Positions 34,227 to 42,726 of a stretch of 53,305 nucleotides of DNA are shown here, one piece after another. Both the position numbers and the translations under genes were made by a program. The DNA comes from Bacteroidota bacterium. GTDB taxonomy: Bacteria; Bacteroidota; Bacteroidia; Sphingobacteriales; Sphingobacteriaceae. Location: NCBI GenBank assembly GCA_013288685.1, contig JABDBM010000020.1, forward strand, positions 1 through 53,305, in the 5' to 3' direction. Under the pieces are notes generated by a model. It made no database searches and had not been told where the DNA came from. It saw nothing but the letters and a program-made list of their open reading frames with translations. How positions within the stretch are numbered: position 1 is the first letter of the stretch; each line of letters starts with the position of its first letter.

Positions 34227-35189
34227 ATGCTAAAATATACCGTTATCACAATTGTAACTTTGTTGTTTTTTAATACGGCAAAAGCTCAAAAACAAGACAC
34301 AACCGTTTACTTTATAAATAGTACCGGAACATTAGTTTCTACAGCAGACAACGCTGATTATTTCCTAATGATATTACCGCCGGATACCAGCGTCGATAAA
34401 AACCTGTTTTTAGTTAAGGAGTATTATAAAAATGGTAAAATCAGGATGGTGGGGAATTCTAAAACAAATAGTCCGGATTTAAAATTTCAAGGGGCGCAGA
34501 TTTCTTATTATTTAAACGGACACAGGATGAGCGTATGCACCTTTGAGGATGGAAACCCTGTCGGTGAGGTTTTAGCCTATTATCCGAGTGGTAAATTCCA
34601 TTACTCAAAAAGTTATGTGGATGGTAATCCGGTTTTATTTAATGAGTGCAGAGATTCATTAGGACTTGTACTTACTGAACACGGTACCGGCAGATGGATT
34701 GAATATGATGAAAACCTTTATTGGGTAAGTGCTGTTGGTGATGTTAGAAACGGCCACCAGGATGGTGCATGGCAGGGAGCTCTCAATGATTCAACTATTT
34801 ACAGGGCACTTTATGATAAAGGGAAGTTGATTTTTTCCACACCTTCGCGTAAATATCTTACACGCCAAAATTCGCCTCGGGAGGATGATAGCATCCCTAA
34901 ATTCCCGGGCGGGTATCAAGAATTGTATGTTTTTCTTGGCCGAAACATTCGTTATCCGGCAAGGGCGCGCCAAAATGATACGCAGGGTACAGTTGTTTTG
35001 AGCTTCATTGTAGAAAAAGACGGTACGCTCACCAACTTTAACATTGAAAAAAGGGTTGGCGATGGTTGTGATGAAGAAGCGATGAGGGTAATGAAATTAT
35101 CGCCACGGTGGCAACCGGGGCTTAAAAACGGAAGCCCCATAAGTACTAAATATACTATACCGGTATCGTTCAAAATGGAGCGTAATTAA
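34227..35189 (+). CDS. Secreted YwqK-repeat protein with TonB C-terminal domain
   Basis: A 320-residue protein. After a signal peptide (MLKYTVITIVTLLFFNTAKA) it has a conserved stretch ('STADNADYFLMILPPDTSVD'), then MORN-like YwqK repeats (about 65-200: 'VKEYYKNGKIRMVG', 'YYLNGHRMSVCTFEDGNPVG', 'AYYPSGKFHYSK'), and a TonB C-terminal domain (about 225-318: 'PKFPGGYQELYVFL', 'YPARARQNDTQG', VEKDGTLTNFNIEK, 'LSPRWQPG'). It has no TonB anchor or linker. YwqK repeats are binding modules seen in some antitoxins. It is the first of a tandem pair of paralogues 24 bases apart. Confidence 0.85.
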   Translation: MLKYTVITIVTLLFFNTAKAQKQDTTVYFINSTGTLVSTADNADYFLMILPPDTSVDKNLFLVKEYYKNGKIRMVGNSKTNSPDLKFQGAQISYYLNGHRMSVCTFEDGNPVGEVLAYYPSGKFHYSKSYVDGNPVLFNECRDSLGLVLTEHGTGRWIEYDENLYWVSAVGDVRNGHQDGAWQGALNDSTIYRALYDKGKLIFSTPSRKYLTRQNSPREDDSIPKFPGGYQELYVFLGRNIRYPARARQNDTQGTVVLSFIVEKDGTLTNFNIEKRVGDGCDEEAMRVMKLSPRWQPGLKNGSPISTKYTIPVSFKMERN

Positions 35190-35213
35190 ATTTTAAATTC
35201 TTAACTACTATCG

Positions 35214-36155
35214 ATGTTCAGGTCAATTTTTATTTTCATCATTAGCTTACTTCTTTTCATAGCAGCCGACGCCCAAAAACGGGATACCTCCGTTTACTTT
35301 ATAAAAAACCCCGAAAGAGTTGTTTCGACGGCCGATAGCGCCGATTATTTCCTGATGATATTGCCGCCTGATACCAGTGTGGATAAAAATCTGTTTGTAG
35401 TTAAGGAGTATTATAAAAATGGAAAGCTTAAAATGGTTGGAAGTTCAAAAAACAATAAGACGCTAAAATTCCAGGGGCCTCGGGTATTCTTTTTTCAAAA
35501 CGGGCACCGATCGTTGATGAGTACTTATGAGGACGGCGAACCGCTTGGCGATGAATTGGCTTATTATCCAAACGGAAAATTGTATTATAATACAACTTAT
35601 AAAGCAGATCATAAGCCATTGTGTTACGAATTAAGGGATTCAACCGGGCAAGTGCTTACGCAGGGCGGCAACGGCAAATGGATACAATATACTGATGACT
35701 TTAAAAGTATTAAAGCAGAAGGGCCGGTGGTTGATGGGTTGCGTAACGGCGAATGGCATGTGAAGGTAATCGGACTTGATTATGTGCAGGTTTATCAAAA
35801 CGGACGGTTTGTATCGTCGGAACCTGCGCGTGCAAGTTCGGAACCTGCAAGTACAAGTGTGGAAAGCGCTCCGGAATTTCCGGGAGGAATTGAGGCATTT
35901 TACCGATTTCTTAACAAGAATACGCACTACCCGCTCCAGGCCCAAAAAAACGGGACTCAGGGAAAGGTGATAGTGCAGTTTGTTGTTGAAAGAGACGGCT
36001 CTTTAACTGATTTAAAAGTAGTGCGGGGTTTGGGCGATGGCTGCGATGAAGAGGCTATACGAGTTGTTAAATTATCCCCGCTGTGGAAGCCCGGAATGCA
36101 AAATGGAAAACCGGTGCGGGTGCAATATAATGTACCGATAACTTTTACGTTATAG
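35214..36155 (+). CDS. Paralogous YwqK-repeat/TonB-domain protein
   Basis: A 313-residue paralogue of the preceding gene with the same order: signal peptide (MFRSIFIFIISLLLFIAADA), 'STADSADYFLMILPPDTSVD', YwqK repeats ('VKEYYKNGKLKMVG', 'AYYPNGKLYYNTTY') and a TonB C-terminal domain ('PEFPGGIEAFYRFL', VERDGSLTDLKVVRGLG, 'LSPLWKPGMQNGKPVR'). A Ser/Glu/Pro/Ala insert (SEPARASSEPASTSVE) joins the two parts and comes from a short internal nucleotide repeat. The N-terminal parts are nearly identical between the copies, so the duplication is recent or kept alike. It ends at a strong terminator shared with mdh. Confidence 0.85.
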   Translation: MFRSIFIFIISLLLFIAADAQKRDTSVYFIKNPERVVSTADSADYFLMILPPDTSVDKNLFVVKEYYKNGKLKMVGSSKNNKTLKFQGPRVFFFQNGHRSLMSTYEDGEPLGDELAYYPNGKLYYNTTYKADHKPLCYELRDSTGQVLTQGGNGKWIQYTDDFKSIKAEGPVVDGLRNGEWHVKVIGLDYVQVYQNGRFVSSEPARASSEPASTSVESAPEFPGGIEAFYRFLNKNTHYPLQAQKNGTQGKVIVQFVVERDGSLTDLKVVRGLGDGCDEEAIRVVKLSPLWKPGMQNGKPVRVQYNVPITFTL

Positions 36156-36160
36156 ATGTA

Positions 36161-36201
36161 AAAACAAAAGGCTTTTACCATCGGTAAAAGCCTTTTGTTT
36201 T
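36161..36201. terminator. Bidirectional terminator between TonB-domain gene and mdh
   Basis: AAAACAAAAGGCTTTTACC (36161-36179) pairs perfectly with 36183-36201 around a 3-base loop. With A-rich and T-rich ends it can stop transcription from both convergent sides. Confidence 0.93.
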
Positions 36202-36215
36202 ATAGCAGGATAGTA

Positions 36216-37154
36216 TTAAATCACCCCTGTATCATACAATACCTGATTCATATTCCTTACCGCAGCTGCGCTCTTGTCAAATTCAGCTTTTTCGGTATAG
36301 CTTAAATTAAATTCAAGGATTTTTTCGAAGCCATCTTTACCTAAGATAACCGGAACAACCAGCGAGATATCTTTTTGTCCGTATTCGCCGTCAAGGGCAA
36401 CACCGCAGGAGATTAATTTTTTCTGATCGCGCATAATGCTTTCAACCATATCGGCAGTACCGGCGCCCGGTGCGTACCATGCTGAAGTGCCAATTAGTTT
36501 GGTTAAAGTTGCACCACCCACCATAGTTGCTGCTACAATTTTTTCCTGTTGCTCTTTGCTTAATAATTGGGTTACGGGGATACTGTTCCAGGTGGCGTGG
36601 TTTATCAACGGGATCATGGTGGTATCACCGTGACCGCCAATAACTACTGCGTTAAGATCGGATGGAGAGCAGCCTAATTCCTGGCTCAGGTAATATTTAA
36701 ACCTTGATGAATCCAGTGCGCCACCCATACCTAAAATACGATTTTTGGGTAAACCCGAAGTTTTAAGCGTTAGGTAGTTCATGGTGTCCATCGGGTTCGA
36801 AACCACAATGATAATTGTGTTAGGCGAATATTTTAAAATGTTTTCGGTAACGCTTTTTACAATACCGGCATTGGTGCCAATCAGTTCCTCGCGGGTCATA
36901 CCGGGTTTGCGTGGCAGGCCCGAAGTAATTACAACCACCGATGAATCGGCTGTAGCGGCGTAATCGTTAGTAACCCCTTTTATTTTGGTATCGAAACCTA
37001 AAAGGGCCGAGGTTTGCATCATATCAATCGCTTTGCCTTCAGCAAAACCTTCGCGGATATCGAGCATAATCAACTCTTCGGCTAATTCTTTCCTGGCGAT
37101 ATTATCTACACAGGTAGCGCCAACAGCACCGGCGCCAACAACAGTTATTTTCAT
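36216..37154 (-). CDS. mdh: Malate dehydrogenase
   Basis: A 312-residue NAD-dependent malate dehydrogenase of the LDH-like type, converting malate and oxaloacetate in the TCA cycle. The nucleotide-binding motif is 'ITVVGAGAVGATCVDNIA' (3-20), with Asp in 'LIMLDIREG' selecting NAD. Substrate and catalytic residues are in 'GLPRKPGMTREELI', 'NPMDTMNYL' and the catalytic His in 'VIGGHGDTTMIPL'. The Arg in 'PRKPGMTR' marks malate rather than lactate specificity. Cytoplasmic and apparently monocistronic, with a 323-base region upstream. Confidence 0.96.
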   Translation of the reverse strand: MKITVVGAGAVGATCVDNIARKELAEELIMLDIREGFAEGKAIDMMQTSALLGFDTKIKGVTNDYAATADSSVVVITSGLPRKPGMTREELIGTNAGIVKSVTENILKYSPNTIIIVVSNPMDTMNYLTLKTSGLPKNRILGMGGALDSSRFKYYLSQELGCSPSDLNAVVIGGHGDTTMIPLINHATWNSIPVTQLLSKEQQEKIVAATMVGGATLTKLIGTSAWYAPGAGTADMVESIMRDQKKLISCGVALDGEYGQKDISLVVPVILGKDGFEKILEFNLSYTEKAEFDKSAAAVRNMNQVLYDTGVI

Positions 37155-37477
37155 TTTATTAATTTGTTTTTAAGTGGCAATAAAGCTAATATGTGCGGGT
37201 TTTATTTTTTACAGCACTTATTGGTTTCATTTATTTGATTTTAGAGACGAAAAATAAATTGGCCGAAGATAGAGATTTATATTTTTCCTGCGTGTAAAAA
37301 TTATGTAATTGATTTCGTGGTTAAGCAAAAATGTGCGGATTATTTTTCCCATCTGCAGTATGAAATCCCCTTATTAATTGCTAAATGTTTTTGATATGAA
37401 GCGGATTTGCGAATGGAACGCTATTTGTTTGATGTAGAGTGTTGTAAAGAAACTGCTGCATAAATACCTTATTATCC
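37155..37477. other. Intergenic region between divergent mdh and lipoprotein gene
   Basis: These 323 AT-rich bases must hold the promoters for both divergent genes, but I found no clear TAnnTTTG match at a useful distance from either start. No gene, repeat or hairpin stands out. Confidence 0.5.
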
Positions 37478-38302
37478 ATGAAAACAAAAATTACGCTACT
37501 TATATCGGTTGTAACCGTAATTGTACTTCTCAACGCATCCTGTAAAAAAGATATCGCCGGGCCGGTGGCCAAAACATCTACCGACAACGTTGGTTTAAGT
37601 CGTAAAGTAGCTACAAGCCTGGTGCAATCGTTTAGCGGTAAATTTGGAGGCGTTAATGTTACCGACGGTATCAAGGCGCCTAAATTAATCAGCCCCACCA
37701 ACAATGGCCCCGTGCTGTACGGCGTTAACATTTTTTGTGGTTTTACTATCGACACCAGTTATCGATACGAAACCGTTTCGGGCGATACGACAAATTTTTT
37801 TGGCGGTAGGTTTAAGTTTACCTATCTGTGCCAAAATAGTGATCATGTTAACGCTTACTCAGTTATTGATAGTGTGGTTACGGCTTCATCAGGCCCCACA
37901 TTAAATAATACCTACATCATTGCGCAGCAATGGACAGTAAGCGCTTTGGACCAAACCTACAAGTACGTGGCAATTAATGGTACGCAAGCACTTTCATTTT
38001 TCAACGGCACCGAAGCGCCGGGAAAGGGGCTCACAGATTACAGCAAGGTAGCAAGCGACTATACATTTAACGGATTGACTGTTAATTTTACGGCCGGACC
38101 GGCAGATATAAGAGGAACGGTTAAATTTAATACCATAGTAAGCACTAAGTTTAATCCTGATGTTATTTATAAAGGCAAAATTATCTTTAGCGGAGGCAAT
38201 ACCAGCGCCGTTATTGATATTGATAATAATGATGCCCCAGGCGGAAAATCGTATACCGTGAATTTGGTTAGTGGCCAGGTTACACCTTTGGGGAGCTATT
38301 AA
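37478..38302 (+). CDS. Hypothetical lipoprotein
   Basis: A 274-residue protein with a lipoprotein signal (MKTKITLLISVVTVIVLLNA, then Ser21 and Cys22, followed by KKD). The Lys/Asp residues after the Cys are common in Bacteroidota lipoproteins; whether it stays in the periplasm or is surface-exposed cannot be told. The mature part is Thr/Ser/Asn-rich and beta-rich, with repeated strands such as 'FGGRFKFTYLC' and 'RGTVKFNTIVSTKF'. The family is unknown to me. It stands alone between mdh and the glutamine synthetase. Confidence 0.75.
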   Translation: MKTKITLLISVVTVIVLLNASCKKDIAGPVAKTSTDNVGLSRKVATSLVQSFSGKFGGVNVTDGIKAPKLISPTNNGPVLYGVNIFCGFTIDTSYRYETVSGDTTNFFGGRFKFTYLCQNSDHVNAYSVIDSVVTASSGPTLNNTYIIAQQWTVSALDQTYKYVAINGTQALSFFNGTEAPGKGLTDYSKVASDYTFNGLTVNFTAGPADIRGTVKFNTIVSTKFNPDVIYKGKIIFSGGNTSAVIDIDNNDAPGGKSYTVNLVSGQVTPLGSY

Positions 38303-38794
38303 AACCGTGCTATAACGCTTTCTCATGTCAGCTTTTGCAGGCGGCTTTGATGTTGCAGGCACCATATCAATACTGCATGTACGCACTTACCTCAACAGAA
38401 TAATTGTAAACATCGTTGCAATAGCACCGGGTATTGCCGTTTACAACCACTCTTAACCCAAACCAATAATGGGTGATATGGCCAAAGCAACGACATTGCT
38501 GAAGAGAAAATAGACAGTATATCGTTTAATAATATCAAAAACAACTGTTTTTGGGGCGCAGCATCGGCCAAATAATCTTTGCGTAAATAATAATCCCCGA
38601 TTTTTAAAGGCGGTCACTGTAAAAAAGCCACATTATTGCATTCTTTTTTCTTCGCTTGTTAACTGACTTTATCAACTTTTTACACTTTTCTCACTTACCT
38701 TGCCTTTTTTGGGCAATTTGGCATCTAATGGATGCTATTTCGAAAAAATTTCTAATTTTTTTAACAAAATATGATGAATTTTATAAAAATAGTT
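38303..38794. other. Non-coding region upstream of glutamine synthetase
   Basis: No supported gene. A 43-codon frame at 38325-38456 is possible but has no coding signs. The last 200 bases are AT-rich and lead into the glnA promoter. The middle is less AT-rich and might be the remains of an older gene, but nothing recognisable was found. Confidence 0.4.
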
Positions 38795-38802
38795 TAGATT
38801 TG
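38795..38802 (+). promoter_or_regulatory. -7 box upstream of glutamine synthetase
   Basis: TAGATTTG matches TAnnTTTG. The expected -33 position reads TGAT, a weak match, so an activator may help. The leader would be about 60 bases. Confidence 0.45.
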
Positions 38803-38869
38803 CCTTAATATTTGTATATTAGATCGCAAAAATCACGATTTGAACCCAAAATTATAAAATTAAACAACA

Positions 38870-39880
38870 ATGGCAACTAAACTCGAGTACATTTGGCTTG
38901 ATGGCTACAAACCAACCCAAAGCCTGCGCAGCAAAACAAAAATTGAAGCCGATTTCAGCGGTAAATTAGAAGATTGTCCAAATTGGAGCTTCGACGGTTC
39001 ATCAACCGAGCAGGCACCAGGTGGCTCATCTGATTGCGTGTTGAAACCTGTTTTTATTTGTAAAGATCCCGGACGTATTGATGCTTATTTGGTTATGTGC
39101 GAAGTACTTGATTCAACAGGTGCGCCACACGAATCAAATGGCCGTGCTTTAATTCAGGACGACGATAATGATTTTTGGTTTGGCTTTGAGCAGGAGTACT
39201 TTTTATGGGATCCTGAAACTGATAAACCACTTGGTTTCCCGGCTGGTGGTTACCCGGCCCCGCAAGGTCCTTACTATTGCTCGGTAGGCGCAAAAAATGC
39301 TTACGGCAGGGACATTGTTGAAGAACACTTGGATATATGTTTAGAAGCTGGTTTAAATGTTGAAGGTATCAATGCCGAAGTAGCAGCAGGTCAGTGGGAA
39401 TTCCAAATCTTCGCTAAAGGTGCTAAAGAAGCTGGTGATCAAATTTGGGTTGCCCGTTATTTATTAGAAAGAATAGGCGAAGCTCATGGTGTTTCTATCA
39501 ACTGGCATTGCAAACCGTTAGGTCAGTTAGATTGGAACGGATCAGGCATGCACGCTAACTTCTCGAACACTACTTTAAGAACTTGTGGCAGCAAAGAAAT
39601 TTACACTACAATTTGCGAAGCATTCCGTCCGGTTGTTGCCGAGTGTATTGCTGTGTACGGTGCTGATAACGATCAGCGTTTAACAGGTAAACACGAAACT
39701 GCTTCTATCCACGATTATAGCTATGGTGTATCTGACCGTGGCGCATCTATCCGTATCCCGCTGTACACTGTACAAAAAGGCTGGAAAGGTTACCTGGAAG
39801 ATCGTCGCCCTAACTCGGCTGCCGATCCATACAAAGTAGCTGCTGTTATCATTAAAACAGTAAAATCTGCAAAAATATAA
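38870..39880 (+). CDS. glnA: Glutamine synthetase, type II (eukaryote-like)
   Basis: A 336-residue glutamine synthetase that makes glutamine from glutamate, ammonia and ATP. Its size and motifs are of type II, not the roughly 470-residue type I or 720-residue type III: it starts 'LEYIWLDGYKPTQSLRSKTK', has 'NWSFDGSSTEQAPG', the metal site 'WFGFEQEYFLWD', 'NWHCKPLGQLDWNGSGMH' (shown in part) and 'DRGASIRIPL'. Type II enzymes form decamers. The adenylylation Tyr region of type I is absent, so control must differ. It has its own -7 box and a strong terminator. Confidence 0.93.
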   Translation: MATKLEYIWLDGYKPTQSLRSKTKIEADFSGKLEDCPNWSFDGSSTEQAPGGSSDCVLKPVFICKDPGRIDAYLVMCEVLDSTGAPHESNGRALIQDDDNDFWFGFEQEYFLWDPETDKPLGFPAGGYPAPQGPYYCSVGAKNAYGRDIVEEHLDICLEAGLNVEGINAEVAAGQWEFQIFAKGAKEAGDQIWVARYLLERIGEAHGVSINWHCKPLGQLDWNGSGMHANFSNTTLRTCGSKEIYTTICEAFRPVVAECIAVYGADNDQRLTGKHETASIHDYSYGVSDRGASIRIPLYTVQKGWKGYLEDRRPNSAADPYKVAAVIIKTVKSAKI

Positions 39881-39907
39881 TTGCTCTAACTAACTAAATA
39901 TGCTTAG

Positions 39908-39940
39908 TCCCCCGGTTGTAAAAGGCCGGGGGATTTTTTT
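39908..39940 (+). terminator. Rho-independent terminator of glnA
   Basis: TCCCCCGG (39908-39915) pairs with CCGGGGGA (39926-39933) and is followed by seven T. It lies 28 bases after the glnA stop. Confidence 0.93.
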
Positions 39941-40013
39941 GTGATTTCGGAATTGAGAAATTCGATTTCGGGATTGCTATTTATCTTGTTAATTTTATCC
40001 AAACTAAAGGTAA

Positions 40014-40433
40014 TTGAACAGCCAAATACAAATACTATCCGCCCCCTTAGATCCGCAATTTGCTATTGATTGGATAATGTCGCCCGAATCCGGAGGTATC
40101 GATGTCTTTATCGGTACGGTACGCAATGCAACCAAAGGGAAACCTGTTGTAAGATTGGAATTTGAAGCCTACGAACCTATGGCACTGGCCGAAATGGAAA
40201 AGATTATACAGCAGGCATTTGAAAAATGGCCGGTGCAAAAAGCTTTAATTCACCATCGCACCGGTATTTTGAACGTTGGGGAAATACCTGTAATTATCGC
40301 GGTATCAGCCGCGCACAGGGCCGCTGCCTTTGATGCCTGCCGGTATATTATAGATACGCTAAAGCAAACCGTGCCCATTTGGAAAAAAGAAATATTTGAA
40401 GATGGTGAAGTTTGGGTGGCAGCGCATCCGTAG
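40014..40433 (+). CDS. moaE: Molybdopterin synthase catalytic subunit
   Basis: A 139-residue MoaE, which with the small sulfur carrier MoaD converts precursor Z (cPMP) to molybdopterin. Motifs: 'GGIDVFIGTVRNATKGKPV', 'LEFEAYEPMALAEM', 'IHHRTGILNVGE' and the catalytic Lys region 'VPIWKKEIFEDGEVWV'. The start is probably TTG at 40014: a stop codon lies immediately upstream in frame, and AAAGG sits 4 bases before it. It is convergent with moeB across a short repeat and lies at one end of a molybdenum-cofactor cluster. No moaD gene was found in the window. Confidence 0.93.
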   Translation: MNSQIQILSAPLDPQFAIDWIMSPESGGIDVFIGTVRNATKGKPVVRLEFEAYEPMALAEMEKIIQQAFEKWPVQKALIHHRTGILNVGEIPVIIAVSAAHRAAAFDACRYIIDTLKQTVPIWKKEIFEDGEVWVAAHP

Positions 40434-40437
40434 GGGA

Positions 40438-40488
40438 GAGGTTAGATTAGAGGTAAGAGAAAAGAAATTGGACTGAGCCCCTAACCTC
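40438..40488. repeat. Short palindromic repeat (GAGGTTAG type), copy 1
   Basis: GAGGTTAG (40438-40445) and CTAACCTC (40481-40488), within a region rich in GATTAGAGG-like words, lie between the convergent moaE and moeB genes. A related copy is at 52901-52992. Confidence 0.55.
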
Positions 40489-40501
40489 CGATCTCCAACC
40501 G

Positions 40502-41563
40502 CTAATCACTAATTTCCTGCCACCCTTTCAAGCCGCCGGCTAACGAGAAAACCGGTGCATCCGGGTATTTCTCCTTGATGAGCTTAACCGCTTCGCCACT
40601 TCGTTTTCCGGTTGCACAGTAGAATACAGTTTTAGTGCTTTTGTCCAATTTAGCTATATAGGCATGGAGTATTTCTATTGGCACATGTTCGCCACCGATA
40701 TTAAATTCGTCGCGCTCTTCGGTGGTTCGCACATCAACCAACTTCACGGAGTTATTTGCAAGTGCGGTTTTTAATTCGTCAATTGAGATAGTGGGATACG
40801 TTATAGTGTTAACCAGGCGGGTGATTTTAGTGCCGCTTACGGCCCCTATTTTTATGACCCTGCTTTGCAGCGTTTGGGCGTCGAAAACCAGTACTTTGCC
40901 GGCTAGCAATTCGCCGGTTTTGGTGATGTATTTAATTACTTCATTGGCTTGCATGCAGCCTATGATACCGGCCAGTGTAGGGATCACCCCGCCTTCGGCA
41001 CAGTTGGGAATTTGAGTAGCATCCACATTAGGGAAAAGATCACGATAATTGGGCGATTTTGTACCGTTATCATTAGTTACATTCCACACAGCAACCTGGC
41101 CCTCAAATTGATAAATGGCGCCATAAATCACGGGCTTGCCCGCAAGCACAGCCGCATCATTTAATAAATAGCGGGTTTCAAAATTATCGGTGCCATCAAC
41201 CAAAATATCATATCCGCGAATAATATCCATTACGTTTTGCGAGGTAATGTACACATCGTGAAGTACCACCTTTATTCCCGGGTTTTGCTGTTGCAGTCGA
41301 TCGCACGCAACTACCACCTTCTTTTTGCCAGCATCGGCAGGCGTATATAATATCTGGCGGTGCAGGTTACTTACAGAAACGGTATCAAAGTCGGCAATGC
41401 CCAACGTGCCTACCCCGGCTGCAGCTAAATACTGTGCCGCGGGACATCCGAGACCGCCGGCCCCAATAACCAGTACCCGTGCGTTTTGCAATAGCACCTG
41501 GGCCTGCTCGCTGAAGCCGGGGAGGGCTATCTGGCAACTGTACCGTGTAAAATCGGGCTTCAT
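40502..41563 (-). CDS. moeB: MoeB/ThiF-type adenylyltransferase with rhodanese domain
   Basis: A 353-residue protein. Residues 1-245 are a ThiF/MoeB domain: 'VLVIGAGGLGCPAAQYLAAA' (ATP site), 'DFDTVSVSNLHRQILY', 'DGTDNFETRYLLND' and 'NCAEGGVIPTLAGIIG'. Residues 260-353 are a rhodanese domain with the active loop CATGKRS. It would activate the C-terminus of MoaD with ATP, and the rhodanese domain could supply sulfur. Where MoeB usually has the zinc pair C-Y-R-C this protein reads N-Y-R-D, so the zinc site appears lost. It follows mobA with a 4-base overlap. Confidence 0.88.
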   Translation of the reverse strand: MKPDFTRYSCQIALPGFSEQAQVLLQNARVLVIGAGGLGCPAAQYLAAAGVGTLGIADFDTVSVSNLHRQILYTPADAGKKKVVVACDRLQQQNPGIKVVLHDVYITSQNVMDIIRGYDILVDGTDNFETRYLLNDAAVLAGKPVIYGAIYQFEGQVAVWNVTNDNGTKSPNYRDLFPNVDATQIPNCAEGGVIPTLAGIIGCMQANEVIKYITKTGELLAGKVLVFDAQTLQSRVIKIGAVSGTKITRLVNTITYPTISIDELKTALANNSVKLVDVRTTEERDEFNIGGEHVPIEILHAYIAKLDKSTKTVFYCATGKRSGEAVKLIKEKYPDAPVFSLAGGLKGWQEISD

Positions 41564-42726
41564 TCCGCTGTTATTTTTTGTTGCAGTGTTTGCTTAATTT
41601 TGTCGAATTCTTCGGGGGTATTAACGTTGGTGAGCGCATGCTGATTCGGTGCATTTAAAATCGTAACATCACTATTAATTAAAACCTTGCGCGGGCACGA
41701 ATATCCCTGTGCCAAAAACGACAGCAGCACCGGGTAGCTTTTTGGCTCCCAAATGGTAATTAACGGTTCGGGGAAATCATTAAAAGAGCTTTGGAAGGCA
41801 GTGGCAATTGTTGCAGTATTGCGGTTGTTGACTAAATATTGCAACGTCGCATCGTCTATCAGCGGTAAATCGCAGGCAATTACCAGCCATGCTGCATCGG
41901 GGTCTTCGCGAAATGCTGATAATATAGCGCCGAATGGCCCTAATCCTGTAAACGTATCGGGCAAACTGGAATATGCAGGATCAATTTGCTGCTGCTGGTC
42001 TGAGCGGCAAGAGATAAATACGCCATCGCAAAATTGACGCAGTAAATCTGCCATATAATAACGTTGTTCTTTACCATGCCATTCAACGGCTCCCTTATCA
42101 AAGCCCATGCGTTCGCTTTTGCCACCTGCCAATACCAACCCGTTTAATACCGGCTTAGTTTTAGCCATTTGTTTTTCAAAAAAGGCCACTATCCTTTCCG
42201 TTTCATCTACCCGATAAATTGCCAGGTCCTGCCAGTGAGGCAGTGCTTCTTTAACAAAATCAAAAACATCAGCTTCGCCGTCAGCTAATAGCAGCAGTTG
42301 CACATTGGTTAATTGGCCAACTCTTTTTTGCAGCGAGGCTTTTTTATTGCTGTCGATAATAATAACCTGCGCCTTTGCCTGCTGGTGGTTACCATTTACC
42401 AGCACCATATCAACACCCGAAAATAGTTTACGAAGTTGAAACGGATTAAATTCCTGTGTATAATTTAGTTGCCGATAATTGATCTCGTCGCTATACTCCA
42501 AAACAGCGCCGTTAGCCAACCGTCCGGGTAATTCGGAATTATTATCATTATGCGATGTATCCGCGTAAGCGCATTTATACCTTGGCGTTAATGCACTAAT
42601 TACTTCGCCCGCCAATTGCTTTATGACTGAACACTGTCCGCCAACCACGGCCCACTCATTACGGTGGAAATTGCCGAAGGCAGGGCGCTTGATAGCCGTA
42701 TGTTTTTTATGCTCTTTTAAAATCAC
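41560..42726 (-). CDS. mobA: MobB-like/MobA fusion, molybdenum cofactor guanylyltransferase
   Basis: A 388-residue two-part protein. Residues about 195-388 are MobA: 'LNGLVLAGGKSERMGFDKGA' binds GTP, followed by 'TFTGLGPFGAILSAF', 'WLVIACDLPLIDD' and 'NVNTPEEFD'. MobA joins GMP to molybdopterin. Residues 1-190 resemble MobB in outline ('VVGGQCSVIKQLAGEVI', 'LVNGNHQQAKAQVIIID'), but the P-loop lacks the Gly-Lys-Ser/Thr needed for GTP. The N-terminal part may thus be only a scaffold. The start overlaps moaC by 20 bases. MobA activity is likely; the MobB assignment is weaker. Confidence 0.83.
   Translation of the reverse strand: MILKEHKKHTAIKRPAFGNFHRNEWAVVGGQCSVIKQLAGEVISALTPRYKCAYADTSHNDNNSELPGRLANGAVLEYSDEINYRQLNYTQEFNPFQLRKLFSGVDMVLVNGNHQQAKAQVIIIDSNKKASLQKRVGQLTNVQLLLLADGEADVFDFVKEALPHWQDLAIYRVDETERIVAFFEKQMAKTKPVLNGLVLAGGKSERMGFDKGAVEWHGKEQRYYMADLLRQFCDGVFISCRSDQQQQIDPAYSSLPDTFTGLGPFGAILSAFREDPDAAWLVIACDLPLIDDATLQYLVNNRNTATIATAFQSSFNDFPEPLITIWEPKSYPVLLSFLAQGYSCPRKVLINSDVTILNAPNQHALTNVNTPEEFDKIKQTLQQKITAE

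Noticed and set aside
34198..34233. An 11-codon upstream frame ending over the start of the YwqK/TonB gene, with GGAGG ahead of it
   Set aside because: The GGAGG overlaps the predicted -7 box (34177-34184), so it is probably not transcribed; Bacteroidota rarely rely on such sites.
38325..38456. A 43-codon frame upstream of glutamine synthetase
   Set aside because: No promoter, no family resemblance and ordinary for random sequence of this length.
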